From Pseudomonadota bacterium (GTDB taxonomy: Bacteria; Pseudomonadota; Gammaproteobacteria; Pseudomonadales; Oleiphilaceae): a DNA stretch of 64,000 bases. Location of the stretch: the NCBI GenBank assembly GCA_002747395.1, contig PDPE01000025.1:1-64000 (forward strand), read 5' to 3'. Under the pieces are notes generated by a model that saw nothing but the letters and a program-made list of their open reading frames with translations, ran no database searches and was not told the DNA's origin. A program made the position numbers and the translations under genes. Shown piece after piece: positions 42,179 to 51,423 of the stretch. How positions within the stretch are numbered: position 1 is the first letter of the stretch; each line of letters starts with the position of its first letter.

Positions 42179-43156
42179 ATGGCTACTGAAATAGAGTTGA
42201 AGTGTACCACCTCATTGCCCTGCCTGGACATGGCCCGAAAGCTGTTTATGTCGATGGATTTGCTGGAATCAAAGCAGGTCAGACTGGTTAATCGTTATTA
42301 CGATACACCCGATTTTCAGCTGAACAGGCATCGAATGGCGTTGCGAATCAGAAAGCAAAATGACCGGTTTATACAAACCCTGAAAACCATGGGAAGCAGC
42401 GCTGGCGGGCTGCACCGGAGGGGAGAATGGGAGTGGCAGTTGCCGGGAGATAACCTGGATTTGGCCTTGCTGCAGGAAGCTGCCTGGCCAGGGGGGATCG
42501 ATATCCAATCACTGAAACCGGCGTTTGAAACGAATTTTGACAGAACCCGGATTACCCTGCGGTTTCATCAATCGGAAATCGAGGTGGCAATTGACCAGGG
42601 AGAGGTCTGTTCGTCCGGGCAAGTTATGCCCTTGTGTGAAATCGAGTTCGAATTGAAAAATGGAGAAGTGGCTGACCTGTTTGGTATTGCCAGATTGATG
42701 GCTCAAACGATACCGTTTCAGGTGAGTGACGTGAGTAAAGGGGAAAGAGGATACTTTTTAGACGGTGTGTTGCCTTTGTCTTCTGTTGGGGAGTTGCGGT
42801 CGGCACTCGAACAGGTCACGGGTGATGCGACGGTTTCAGGCTGTATCAAAACCTGGGTTGAGGCCCTGGACAATACCTATTTAACGGGTGATGCCGAGTA
42901 TCCGGGTGTGGCTATGGCCGCAATAGAGCTTCTGACAACGACGGTTTCCGGTCATTCGCTGTTTAACGGTGGGCAGAAGGCACAGCTTGAAGCCTGGTTG
43001 TTGAAGGAGCATGGTCGATTAGGCCTGATTGCGTCACGAGTGACGGAGCGATTTGATCAAACCGTTGCACAAGGAAGCCTTGAGGCGGCCAATGCCCTGA
43101 TACTTTTAATGGAGTGCACGATGAACAATGGAGTGCAAGACGAAAGGGAAAAGTGA
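42179..43156 (+). CDS. CYTH-domain inorganic triphosphatase (YgiF-like)
   Basis: A 325-residue protein with the CYTH signature ExExK at the start (EIELK, residues 4-8), RYYDTPDFQL, ALRIRKQND and EWEWQLP. Metal-dependent CYTH enzymes such as E. coli YgiF hydrolyse inorganic triphosphate. YgiF is about 430 residues with a C-terminal CHAD domain; this protein is shorter and its C-terminal 120 residues do not show an obvious CHAD His pattern, so it is CYTH plus a shortened tail. It follows the porin terminator, so it has its own or a read-through promoter. Confidence 0.82.
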   Translation: MATEIELKCTTSLPCLDMARKLFMSMDLLESKQVRLVNRYYDTPDFQLNRHRMALRIRKQNDRFIQTLKTMGSSAGGLHRRGEWEWQLPGDNLDLALLQEAAWPGGIDIQSLKPAFETNFDRTRITLRFHQSEIEVAIDQGEVCSSGQVMPLCEIEFELKNGEVADLFGIARLMAQTIPFQVSDVSKGERGYFLDGVLPLSSVGELRSALEQVTGDATVSGCIKTWVEALDNTYLTGDAEYPGVAMAAIELLTTTVSGHSLFNGGQKAQLEAWLLKEHGRLGLIASRVTERFDQTVAQGSLEAANALILLMECTMNNGVQDEREK

Positions 43157-43227
43157 TCAGGGAGGTAAGGAGAAACGACGAGACAGCAACGGGCAAGGCT
43201 GACCTGACAGGAAAGGCAACGTAGCGC

Positions 43228-43275
43228 CCGGGCCTGTAGCGGCCCGGTGATCACCACCCCCGCGGAAAGGCCGCG
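43228..43275. repeat. Paired GC-rich hairpins between convergent genes
   Basis: CCGGGCC (43228-43234) / GGCCCGG (43241-43247), and CGCGG (43261-43265) / CCGCG (43271-43275). They lie between the convergent CYTH and ompW genes. They lack T-runs, so they may act as processing or Rho-assisted ends. Confidence 0.55.
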
Positions 43276-43313
43276 AGAGTGGCTGATCCTTTATAAAATG
43301 CCTGACCTGCTGC

Positions 43314-44066
43314 CTAAAACTTGTAGCTGGCAGAGATGAAATAAACCCATGGGTCTATTTTAACGTCGGTCGTCGCGGTCACTGTGCCCGCATTGGTTTC
43401 TGCAGTCACTGTGGCTTCCGTGTCGATATCAATCCACCAGGCCGCTGCGTTAATGCCAAATTTATCGGTGATGGCATAGTCAAAGCCGAGCTGCAGAGAG
43501 GCGCCAACCGAGTCATCAAGTTCCAGATCCGTGCTGGTTGCGGTCACGCCGGAGACTGGTGTTTCCGCGAGACTGGCCAATACACCAATGGAGTCAGTCA
43601 GAGTGCCGGTCGTATCTTCCTGGAAGAAGATCGTATAGTTGATTCCTGCTCCTACATAAGGTTGGAATTTATCTTCCGGGAAGGGGAGGTAGTATTGTAC
43701 AGACACGGTAGGAGGCAGGTGTTTGGTTGAACCCAGTTTGCCAACACCTGCAATCGCGCCGGCGGCATAGACGTCGTGTTTGAATGGTGTTGCAGCCAAT
43801 ACTTCAACGCCGATCTGGTCGGTTAACATGTAAGTAGCGGTCAGGCCGAGTTGGACGTTGTTGCCAACTCCAACCTTTGCACCTGCCACATAGCCGAGTT
43901 CCGGGGAATCCACCCGAATACTTGAGCTGTCTTCTCTCGGTTCAACCAGAATTGGCCCGGCCCTGAGGATCAGGTCACCCTTTTCATGGGCCAGTACGGC
44001 ACCTGAAGTTGTTGCAGTCGTCACGACCGTAGTCATTATCAGGGTGTTTAACAGTTTTTGAGCCAT
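43314..44066 (-). CDS. ompW: OmpW family outer-membrane protein
   Basis: A 250-residue beta-barrel protein. Signal peptide ending TTSGAVLAHEKG, then the OmpW signature DLILRAGPILVEP, VLAATPFKHD, PPTVSVQYYLPFP...FQPYVGAGINYTIFF and the C-terminal KIDPWVYFISASYKF. OmpW is an eight-stranded barrel with a hydrophobic groove implicated in the passage of small hydrophobic molecules and in stress response. It is transcribed alone; about 200 bases separate it from the permease gene upstream on the same strand. Confidence 0.92.
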   Translation of the reverse strand: MAQKLLNTLIMTTVVTTATTSGAVLAHEKGDLILRAGPILVEPREDSSSIRVDSPELGYVAGAKVGVGNNVQLGLTATYMLTDQIGVEVLAATPFKHDVYAAGAIAGVGKLGSTKHLPPTVSVQYYLPFPEDKFQPYVGAGINYTIFFQEDTTGTLTDSIGVLASLAETPVSGVTATSTDLELDDSVGASLQLGFDYAITDKFGINAAAWWIDIDTEATVTAETNAGTVTATTDVKIDPWVYFISASYKF

Positions 44067-44269
44067 ATTCTATTCCCACTCTACTTAATTTGTCAGAAGG
44101 TGGATTGTAGTGGTGATCCACATATTTTTTTTGACCTGAGGCAAAGAATGTTGACCTGTTGAACAGGGTCAGCCTGGTTAAGAACAGGTCTTTGATTTGC
44201 GTCAACTCAGGGGCTGCCCGGCATCTGCATTTGTCTTTATTCCCGGTTTCAGGTTTTGTTTATCCTCAT

Positions 44270-45358
44270 TTATTTTCCGCTGCCAGTCTCATCCTCCGGC
44301 AGGGCATCGCTAAACGGGGGGGTGTTAAACTCGTCAATGAATATTTGCCAGAACGCCAGGAACAATGCAGCAAGAACCGGCCCGATTACAAAGCCGTTCA
44401 GGCCAAACAGGGTAATTCCACCGATAGTCGATAGCAGTACCAGGTAGTCCGGCATTTTGGTGTCTCGTCCAACCAGAATGGGGCGCAGTATATTGTCCAC
44501 GAGACCGATCGCGAAAAATCCGAACAAGACCAGAATAATACCTTTTATCACTGCTCCTGTAACAAAAAGATAAAGCGCTGCCGGTGCCCAGATCAATGCA
44601 GAGCCTACCGCAGGCAGCAGAGACAGTATAACCATGACGACCCCCCACAGCATCGCCCCCTCGATACCCAGTAACCAGAATATCGCGCCTCCCATGGAGC
44701 CTTGTACAACAGCAACAACCAGGTTGCCCTTGATCACGGCCCGGGAAACTTCTGCAAATTTTTGAAACAGGTGCCGCTCCCGCGCGTCACCAAGGGGCAG
44801 TGCCCGTACCAGTAATTCGATCAGGCGATGGCCGTCACGCAGAAAGAAAAAGGTCAGATAGACCATTAACACAAAATTGATTGCGAACAAGACATACTGC
44901 TGACCAAAGGAGAAGGCCTGGGTAGCGAAATACTTGCTGGAGCCCAATGCCAGTTTTGACAAGAGTTCTTTCACCTTCAGCAGGTCTATGTTGAATCGTT
45001 CAGCCAGGCTCTCAATTACCGGTATCGCGGATTTGATCTGGTCAAGCGACTCTTGCACCCTGAATTCGCCGGAGCTGACTTTTTTGTAAAAAGCGGCGCC
45101 TTCCACCCCGAGCATGGCAAGCACAATCCACAGCGGAATAACCACGATCAACAGGCTGGCAGACAGGGTAAGCAAGGCATTGGAGTTGTCTCGCCCCTTG
45201 AAGCGGACTTTCAGGTAACTTTGAAGGGGGTTGAACAATATGGCCAGCATGGCTGCCCAGAATATGGCAGAATAAAACGGCTGAATGATGGCGCCAAAGG
45301 TAAGAGAGACAACGACCAGCAATAATAGAAACGACATATCTTCCAGTTTGTTCTGCAT
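44270..45358 (-). CDS. AI-2E family transporter (PerM/DUF20)
   Basis: A 362-residue inner-membrane protein with about eight transmembrane helices: two pairs near the N-terminus (about 8-45 and 60-80), then a soluble coiled region (85-150), then helices from 155 to 345 with FFLRDGHRLIELL and the family signature NILRPILVGRDTKMPDYLVLLSTIGGI split by its conserved Gly residues. Members export small molecules or antiport cations; AI-2 export is shown for only a few. The substrate cannot be told here. Confidence 0.85.
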   Translation of the reverse strand: MQNKLEDMSFLLLLVVVSLTFGAIIQPFYSAIFWAAMLAILFNPLQSYLKVRFKGRDNSNALLTLSASLLIVVIPLWIVLAMLGVEGAAFYKKVSSGEFRVQESLDQIKSAIPVIESLAERFNIDLLKVKELLSKLALGSSKYFATQAFSFGQQYVLFAINFVLMVYLTFFFLRDGHRLIELLVRALPLGDARERHLFQKFAEVSRAVIKGNLVVAVVQGSMGGAIFWLLGIEGAMLWGVVMVILSLLPAVGSALIWAPAALYLFVTGAVIKGIILVLFGFFAIGLVDNILRPILVGRDTKMPDYLVLLSTIGGITLFGLNGFVIGPVLAALFLAFWQIFIDEFNTPPFSDALPEDETGSGK

Positions 45359-45423
45359 GGGGGTTCCTTTTTTTCCTTGTTATCAAGTACGGGTTCAATG
45401 AGGAGGCCGGGTGTTCCAGGTGG

Positions 45424-46578
45424 TCAGCTCCCGGCAGGTCTGGTGGCGAGTGACTGATATAGCGCCAGCGTCCGATTTTGCATTTCAGAGAGAAGAAACA
45501 GCGTATTTCGCCTTACTTCGGGGTGATTGCCCTCGTACAGCTCCTGCAGTTTTTCCTGCACTTGTGCGGGCCGGTTCACCTCGCATCGACCGGAGGGATA
45601 GAGTGCGCACAATATCTCGCCCACGCCTCCCCGGTCATATCCGATCACCGGAGTGCCTATTGCCAGCGCCTCCAATACAGTCCTGCCAAAAGACTCGGGT
45701 TTGGCGGAAAGCGAGAGTACAACATCAACGACCGAGTAAATCTCTTTCATGTCCGGGCGATGGCCGGTGAAAATGATATCATCTTTCAGCCCCAGTTCGG
45801 CCACCCGTTGATAAATTTCACGGGCATAGTTTTTTCGTTTCGGGTCTTCGCCGCCAACGATCAGCCCTTTTATTGGCGGGCACCTGTTTTTCGGGTACAT
45901 GTTTTTCAGTGCGGCGATGAGGGTCAAGAACTCATTGTGACCTTTTAATCGGGTCAGCCTGCCTGGCAGGGCGATAACGAAAGCCTGCCTGAGGGCGGGG
46001 TAGTGCTCATACCACTGACCTTGCCAGTTGGTGTCGGCCTGGTAGCCGTACGGAAATTCCCTATCGTCAACACCTCGATAAATCAGCCGGATTTTTTCCT
46101 GCCGGGTGGCGGGGTAATTCCGGGTGATATAGTGCTGGCAGGTTTTGGAAACGGCGATTACCCGCTCACCACAGGTCATTATTTCACTGTACTTGCTGAC
46201 GCTGTGAAGACCATGCATGGTGCTGACCAGGTGTGAGTGTTGCCTGATTTGGTCAGGCAGCTTTCGCCATGCCAGCCAGGTGATCCAGGCCGGCATGCGC
46301 GAGCGCACATGAATGATATCAAACTGTTGCTGTTGCAGCCATTGTCTCAGTTTTCTTACCTGAAGCAGGGTAAGCGGGGATTTTTTACCAATATCCCATT
46401 CCTTGTGGTGTGAACCACCCGCTTCAAGTTGGCTGACCAGTTTTCCTCCTGAAGAAATAACCCAGGATTCATGCCCGTCGAGCACCAGGGCGCTGGCAAT
46501 TTCCAGGGTGCCTCGCTCTACTCCACCGTTTTCCAGGCCGGGCAAGACTTGTAATACTTTCAGGTGGCGTCTGGTCAC
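45424..46578 (-). CDS. Glycosyltransferase family 4
   Basis: A 384-residue GT-B enzyme. LQVLPGLENGGVERGTLEIA is the start usual in WaaG-like GT4 enzymes, and ESFGRTVLEALAIGTPVIG carries the nucleotide-sugar-binding E-x7-E pattern. Its neighbours, an ELM1-like gene and waaA, point to assembly of the LPS core; the sugar donor is unknown. It is on the minus strand 46 bases after the ELM1-like gene, so the two form a likely operon. Confidence 0.88.
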   Translation of the reverse strand: MTRRHLKVLQVLPGLENGGVERGTLEIASALVLDGHESWVISSGGKLVSQLEAGGSHHKEWDIGKKSPLTLLQVRKLRQWLQQQQFDIIHVRSRMPAWITWLAWRKLPDQIRQHSHLVSTMHGLHSVSKYSEIMTCGERVIAVSKTCQHYITRNYPATRQEKIRLIYRGVDDREFPYGYQADTNWQGQWYEHYPALRQAFVIALPGRLTRLKGHNEFLTLIAALKNMYPKNRCPPIKGLIVGGEDPKRKNYAREIYQRVAELGLKDDIIFTGHRPDMKEIYSVVDVVLSLSAKPESFGRTVLEALAIGTPVIGYDRGGVGEILCALYPSGRCEVNRPAQVQEKLQELYEGNHPEVRRNTLFLLSEMQNRTLALYQSLATRPAGS

Positions 46579-46624
46579 GAGTGTTTTTTTCCTGGTTGTC
46601 CCGAAGCATGAGTATCAGGGTGCT

Positions 46625-47632
46625 TCATCCGGTTGATTTTTCTTTTTCACCCGGATTCACCCGGAGTTGTTCAAGAAGCCAGCGGGCGGCTCGTTCCGCT
46701 TCACAAAACGCGGTGCCCTCCCGAGTGCGATGCACTTTACCAGACCGCTTCCAACAGGCAAAGGGCGTCACCCGGTGATGCTCGATCAGCTTGTTGATGC
46801 CGGTGACAATTCTGCCCGTTTTAAGCGGTGTCATATCAAACAGGCCGGTGGCAGCGCCTGATGTGATGGCTTCGTATACCATTGAAACACTATCCGGTGT
46901 TACCCAGATTTCTTCTGCACACTGATACTGATTGGTCAGCCAGTCCGGCCCGGTGGTGTCATGGGGGAAAACAGAAACTCGCCCGGCAAGGTTGTTTTCT
47001 GCCAATTGTTGCCGCAATTCCGGCAGGAATTCGTCCGGTGTTCTTCTTGAATTGGTGAGATGCCAGTGGCGCTGGCTGTTGGATACCAGAGAGACAACCT
47101 GGCTGATTATGCTGGCGCCTGACCACTCATAATGCCTGGATTCACCGCCAATGAGCATTAACCCCGGAGGGTGCTGCCCGGCGCGGGCTTCCGCGTGACC
47201 GGTTGCCGGGCAGGCAGTTTGCGGGCGTACCTGATTCAATACCCCTTCTGTTGTCAGGACGTTTTTTCTTTCGGCGACATTGTCATGGGCCGGGATGATT
47301 GCGTAATCAAACAGGAACAGTGGTAAGTGAGGCTTCATCAGTATGCAGGTTTGCGCGTGCCGACCCAGAATCAACACCTGTTTTTGGGTTTTGCGCCCGG
47401 CTCCGATAACGATATCCGGGGTAAAGTCACCTTTCTGTCTGGTAAAGCAGCGTAACCATGAGTTTTTTAACCATGCGCTTTCCCGGTCGTTTACATTAAC
47501 CCACCTTGCCGTGACCTGTGCCAGGTTCTGTAACTGAAAAAGCAGGCCCTTCAGCTGGTTCAGGTGGCCGGGTTTGCCATCGGTGACCAAAAGGATGTTG
47601 AGCGCGGTGTTGGCGTTGCGGGAACAGGGCAT
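46625..47632 (-). CDS. ELM1/GtrOC1-family putative nucleoside-diphosphate-sugar epimerase/transferase
   Basis: A 335-residue protein of the ELM1-like family: LLVTDGKPGHLNQLKGLL at the start, PDIVIGAGRKTQ, MLIGGESRHYEW and WVTPDSVSMVYEAITSG. The eukaryotic relative is called mitochondrial fission ELM1, but the fold is GT-B-like and bacterial members cluster with LPS core genes. A role in cell-envelope sugar transfer is inferred from that and from waaA next door. It starts about 210 bases from waaA, which is divergent. Confidence 0.8.
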   Translation of the reverse strand: MPCSRNANTALNILLVTDGKPGHLNQLKGLLFQLQNLAQVTARWVNVNDRESAWLKNSWLRCFTRQKGDFTPDIVIGAGRKTQKQVLILGRHAQTCILMKPHLPLFLFDYAIIPAHDNVAERKNVLTTEGVLNQVRPQTACPATGHAEARAGQHPPGLMLIGGESRHYEWSGASIISQVVSLVSNSQRHWHLTNSRRTPDEFLPELRQQLAENNLAGRVSVFPHDTTGPDWLTNQYQCAEEIWVTPDSVSMVYEAITSGAATGLFDMTPLKTGRIVTGINKLIEHHRVTPFACWKRSGKVHRTREGTAFCEAERAARWLLEQLRVNPGEKEKSTG

Positions 47633-47759
47633 GGGTCAGGTTGCGGTTTCCATTGTTGTTGCTGTTTCTATTGTTGTTCTGTTTCTGATGTTGTTGCGGT
47701 TGAGCGCGTAAAGCGTTCCGCTATTGTAAAGCGCCGAATTTTACATATAGTAGTTGAGG

Positions 47760-47789
47760 TTATCTGAAATAATCAGACTGATTTATAAT
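47760..47789 (+). promoter_or_regulatory. Predicted promoter of waaA
   Basis: -10 TATAAT (47784-47789) with an 18-bp spacer from a weak -35 TTATCT (47760-47765). The short perfect inverted repeat TCTGA-AATAA-TCAGA (47763-47777) overlaps this spacer. It is 54 bases before the ATG. Confidence 0.5.
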
Positions 47790-47842
47790 AGTCGGATTAA
47801 CTTGCGGATGCTATCAAATTTGCCTTTGCGATTGAAACCATT

Positions 47843-49153
47843 ATGGGGCGTTATCTTTACACCTTTATCTATTGTCTGATTTTTCCCTTTATTTTACTCC
47901 GATTGCGTTACCGGGCAGGCAAGGCACCTGCCTACCTGCAAAGATGGCGGGAGCGGCTTGGCCGGGTGCCGGTTCCGTCTATGGTTCGTTTGCTCAGGCA
48001 TCAGCACAATTCCGGGGCAAAGACACTCTGGCTGCATTCAGTGTCGGTGGGAGAAACGGTGGCGGCGATACCTCTTGTCCGGCAACTTCTGGCCCGGCAC
48101 TCGAACCTGGAAATTGTGGTGACCACCATGACACCCACCGGCTCCGAACGGGTTGTGCAAACCTTTGGTGACCAGGTGGTGCATTGTTATGCACCCTATG
48201 ACACTCCCGGTGCGGTCAAACGATTTTTGTCAACAGTCAGGCCGGATATGCTGGTCATCATGGAAACAGAGTTGTGGCCGAATATGATTTATTACTCGCG
48301 TCAGGCCGGTGCAGAGGTGATAGTGGTCAATGGCCGGTTATCGGCACGCTCCGCCCAGGGGTATAGCCGGGTTGGCTGGCTGTCTGCTCCGATGATTCGA
48401 ATGATCTCTCGTCTGCTGGTTCAAAATGATGAGCACGCAAGGCGTTTTGGTTCCCTGGGTGCAAAGCCTGAACAGGTCAATGTAACAGGCAGCATCAAAT
48501 TTGACATCAGCGTGGAGGAAAGGGTTCGATTGGCAGGTCAGTCGCTTCGGGCTTTACTGGGGCAGGAGCGCCGGGTATGGATTGGGGCAAGCACTCACCA
48601 GGGAGAAGATGAAATCCTGCTTCGGGTACACCAGAAACTCCTGGAAGCCTGCCCCGACAGCGTTTTGATTTTGGTGCCCCGGCATCCGGAAAGGTTTGAC
48701 TCTGTCATCAAACAGGTGGCAGACTCGGGCTTTCAGTATTCCCGGCAAAGTGCCTGCTCCGGGTTGGCTGAAAACCGGGGGGTGCAAGTGCATGTGGGTG
48801 ACACCATGGGAGAAATGCTGTCACTGTATGCGGCGAGTGACGTCGCTTTTGTGGGGGGCAGCCTTGTGCCAGGTGGTGGGCATAACCCGATAGAACCGGC
48901 GGCCCTGGGCCTGCCTGTAATTATGGGGGCGCATGTATTCAATTTTCTGGAGATTTGCCAAAATCTGCAAGCCGCAGGCGGACTGGAGCTGATCGACGGT
49001 GAGGACGCTCTGTTTGTCGCCATTCATGCTCTTTTTACCGACCCGGAAAAGTCTCGAAGGGCGGGGCAGGCCGGACAGCAATTTGTTGAGGATAACCGGG
49101 GAGCCCTGGCGCGTTGTGTCAACGAAATCAACAGGTTGTTGTTTGATTTATAA
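47843..49153 (+). CDS. waaA: 3-deoxy-D-manno-octulosonic acid transferase
   Basis: A 436-residue GT-B inner-membrane enzyme that adds Kdo to lipid IVA, the first core step of LPS. It has an N-terminal membrane segment (about 3-22), WLHSVSVGETVAAIPL, the MTPTGSE segment, METELWPNMIYY, GASTHQGEDEIL and the late GGHNPIEPAALGLPVI. Length is normal. It is divergent from the ELM1-like/GT4 genes, forming a small LPS locus. Confidence 0.96.
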   Translation: MGRYLYTFIYCLIFPFILLRLRYRAGKAPAYLQRWRERLGRVPVPSMVRLLRHQHNSGAKTLWLHSVSVGETVAAIPLVRQLLARHSNLEIVVTTMTPTGSERVVQTFGDQVVHCYAPYDTPGAVKRFLSTVRPDMLVIMETELWPNMIYYSRQAGAEVIVVNGRLSARSAQGYSRVGWLSAPMIRMISRLLVQNDEHARRFGSLGAKPEQVNVTGSIKFDISVEERVRLAGQSLRALLGQERRVWIGASTHQGEDEILLRVHQKLLEACPDSVLILVPRHPERFDSVIKQVADSGFQYSRQSACSGLAENRGVQVHVGDTMGEMLSLYAASDVAFVGGSLVPGGGHNPIEPAALGLPVIMGAHVFNFLEICQNLQAAGGLELIDGEDALFVAIHALFTDPEKSRRAGQAGQQFVEDNRGALARCVNEINRLLFDL

Positions 49154-49247
49154 GGTGTTTTGTTGCTTTTCTTGTAATGCGAAGGGTGGGGGTCTATGCT
49201 TGGGTTAATGTTCTTGTTCCGTGTAATTATTCCCTGCGAACCCGTTT

Positions 49248-51419
49248 ATGGAGAAGCCCTCTCTTCCCCGATCCTGCCTGGATGAACTGGCCGCCTGTCC
49301 CGGTGAGCGTATCACCGTGCCTGGTAAAGAAAAACTGATTGAACAGGGAGCGCCCAATACCTGTTTTTTTCGGTTTGTAAAAGGCTCGGCTGTAATTCAG
49401 CTGAAACTGCGTAGCAGGCGGGTTTCGGTGGCCTGTTTGGAGCCGGGTGACTGGGTGGGAGCGGTTGGTTGCGGTTCCGATGATACTTTCTTTTTTAATC
49501 TGGTCTGCCTGTCCGAATGTGAGTTTGAGCAGTACCAGTGGCCGGAAGTCATCGAACGCCTGTCAACTCTCTCGCCTCTGGAACGCTATTTTGATTATCT
49601 TGCCCATTCATTGCGTATCTACCAGTTGCTTGTTCAATCCTTTGATAAAGCGTATCGAGGCATCAGTGTCGCTTTTTTGCAGGATATTATCCAGCGCGGC
49701 AGGTTTATCGAGTTGCAGGAAAACGAGAAGCTGTTTGAAGAAGGCGATACCGCCAGGGCGATGTATTTTTTGTTGAGTGGGAAAATAGATGTCTATGTCG
49801 GAAGAAGTGGCAGCCCGGTTCGGGTCGGGCAGATTTATCGGGGTGAGCCGTTTGGAGAAATGTCACTGTTTACTGGCGAGAATCGGAGCGCGACACTCGT
49901 CGCAAGCCGTGCCTGCCACCTGATCAGCCTGGATCGGGAGAGCTTTGATCATTTGAGTGCCCGCTATCCCCAGTTGAGTACCTATATTGTCACCAGCCTG
50001 ATAGGACGAATAAAAAAACAGAACGAGCAACACAAGCATGAGTTCAAGCCGGTCAACAGATTTATCCTGTATTTCTCCAGTTCCCGATCACGAGCGGCTG
50101 CAACCAGGATAGCAGATTTGCTGGCTCGGGCAGAGGTCAATGTGCTTTCGGGCACATCGGTGTTGCAACGCTTTAATCAGGCTGATTTTTCTGGCGTGTC
50201 TCACTCCCGGTTGGCGGATTATCTGGAGCAGGTTGAGCACGACAAGCCAAAGAATTTTTATATTTCTGATTCAGGCTCGCCGGACTGGATTAAAGTTTGT
50301 CTGGAGCGCTCGGATGAAATCTGGTTTATTGTTGATAGCCATTCCGATGCTGCAGAGCTGAATGCCGTGCTGGCCGGTTACAATCGCCTGTTTGGCCGGG
50401 AAAGGCAAAAGCGTATGTTGGTGCTGGTGAGAGGAGCTGCCGAGCCGATAACCGGAACGGCGGCCTGGTTGAAGGCAATCGATGCAAGGCACCATTTTCA
50501 TCTTGAGCAAGGAAACCGGGCATCGGAGCGGCGTTTGCTTCGTTTTATGACGGATCAGTCTCTGGGCATGGTTCTGGGCGGAGGGGGAGCCAGGGGGTTT
50601 GCCCAGATTGGTGTGATACGCGCCTTCGAGGAGGCCGGTATTGATGTTGACTGGATTGGTGGCACCAGTATCGGCTCGATTATCGGAGGCTGGCTGGCGA
50701 TGGGGTGGAACAGTGAGAGCATAGAAAAGGCGGTTCACCGTTTTTTTGTTTCAGTCAACCCCCTGGGAGATTACACGCTCCCCCTGATATCGTTGTCGAA
50801 AAGCAGGCGGCTGGATGCCTTGTTGCGGGAAGGTTTTGGAACAGTGCAGATAGAGGATTTGCCCCTGCCTTATTTCTGCGTCTCGTCTGACATGAGTCTG
50901 GCTGAAGAACGGCACCATGAAAGCGGGGTGCTTTGGCAAGCGATACGAGCCAGCATTTCGATTCCGGGTGTGATTGCTCCGGTTATCGAGGGTGGTCATT
51001 TTCTGGTTGATGGCGGGTTACTCAATAATCTTCCATGTGATTTGATGTGTGCACGCAATAACGGCCCCGTTGTGGCGGTTGATGTCAGCCCGGATGAAGC
51101 CTTTGTCACACAGCTGGAAACCCTTCCCTCACCCTGGCAAGTGTTGAAGAATAAACTGCTGGGGCATCGCCAACCCGGGGTGGCGAGTATTCTGGAAACC
51201 ATGCTTCGCTCTTCCCTGCTGGCAAGTGTCAAGCACCAGAAAAGTAACCGGGAGCTTGTGGATTTTTATGTGCGGCCCGATGTCAGCGGGATTGGCATGC
51301 TTGAATTCAGGAAAGTCGAAATGGCAATCGAGGCCGGTTACAGGGAAGGTGTTCAGACCCTGGATGCCTGGCGACGCAGCGGGAAGACATTTTCCCCTGC
51401 GCCTGCTCCGGATGAATAG
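49248..51419 (+). CDS. Patatin-like phospholipase with cyclic-nucleotide-binding-type domains (NTE family)
   Basis: A 723-residue protein. Residues about 10-110 and 135-260 both look like cNMP-binding domains; the second has the clear EGDTARAMYFLLSGKIDV and GEPFGEMSLF signatures, the first is degenerate. A Rossmann-like region follows (about 270-430). The patatin domain has oxyanion-loop GGGGARG (444-450), nucleophile S474 in GTSIG and D588 in DGG. It is a predicted serine lipase/lysophospholipase of the RssA/NTE type. It overlaps nothing; tolC is convergent, ending five bases away. Confidence 0.92.
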   Translation: MEKPSLPRSCLDELAACPGERITVPGKEKLIEQGAPNTCFFRFVKGSAVIQLKLRSRRVSVACLEPGDWVGAVGCGSDDTFFFNLVCLSECEFEQYQWPEVIERLSTLSPLERYFDYLAHSLRIYQLLVQSFDKAYRGISVAFLQDIIQRGRFIELQENEKLFEEGDTARAMYFLLSGKIDVYVGRSGSPVRVGQIYRGEPFGEMSLFTGENRSATLVASRACHLISLDRESFDHLSARYPQLSTYIVTSLIGRIKKQNEQHKHEFKPVNRFILYFSSSRSRAAATRIADLLARAEVNVLSGTSVLQRFNQADFSGVSHSRLADYLEQVEHDKPKNFYISDSGSPDWIKVCLERSDEIWFIVDSHSDAAELNAVLAGYNRLFGRERQKRMLVLVRGAAEPITGTAAWLKAIDARHHFHLEQGNRASERRLLRFMTDQSLGMVLGGGGARGFAQIGVIRAFEEAGIDVDWIGGTSIGSIIGGWLAMGWNSESIEKAVHRFFVSVNPLGDYTLPLISLSKSRRLDALLREGFGTVQIEDLPLPYFCVSSDMSLAEERHHESGVLWQAIRASISIPGVIAPVIEGGHFLVDGGLLNNLPCDLMCARNNGPVVAVDVSPDEAFVTQLETLPSPWQVLKNKLLGHRQPGVASILETMLRSSLLASVKHQKSNRELVDFYVRPDVSGIGMLEFRKVEMAIEAGYREGVQTLDAWRRSGKTFSPAPAPDE

Positions 51420-51423
51420 CGGT

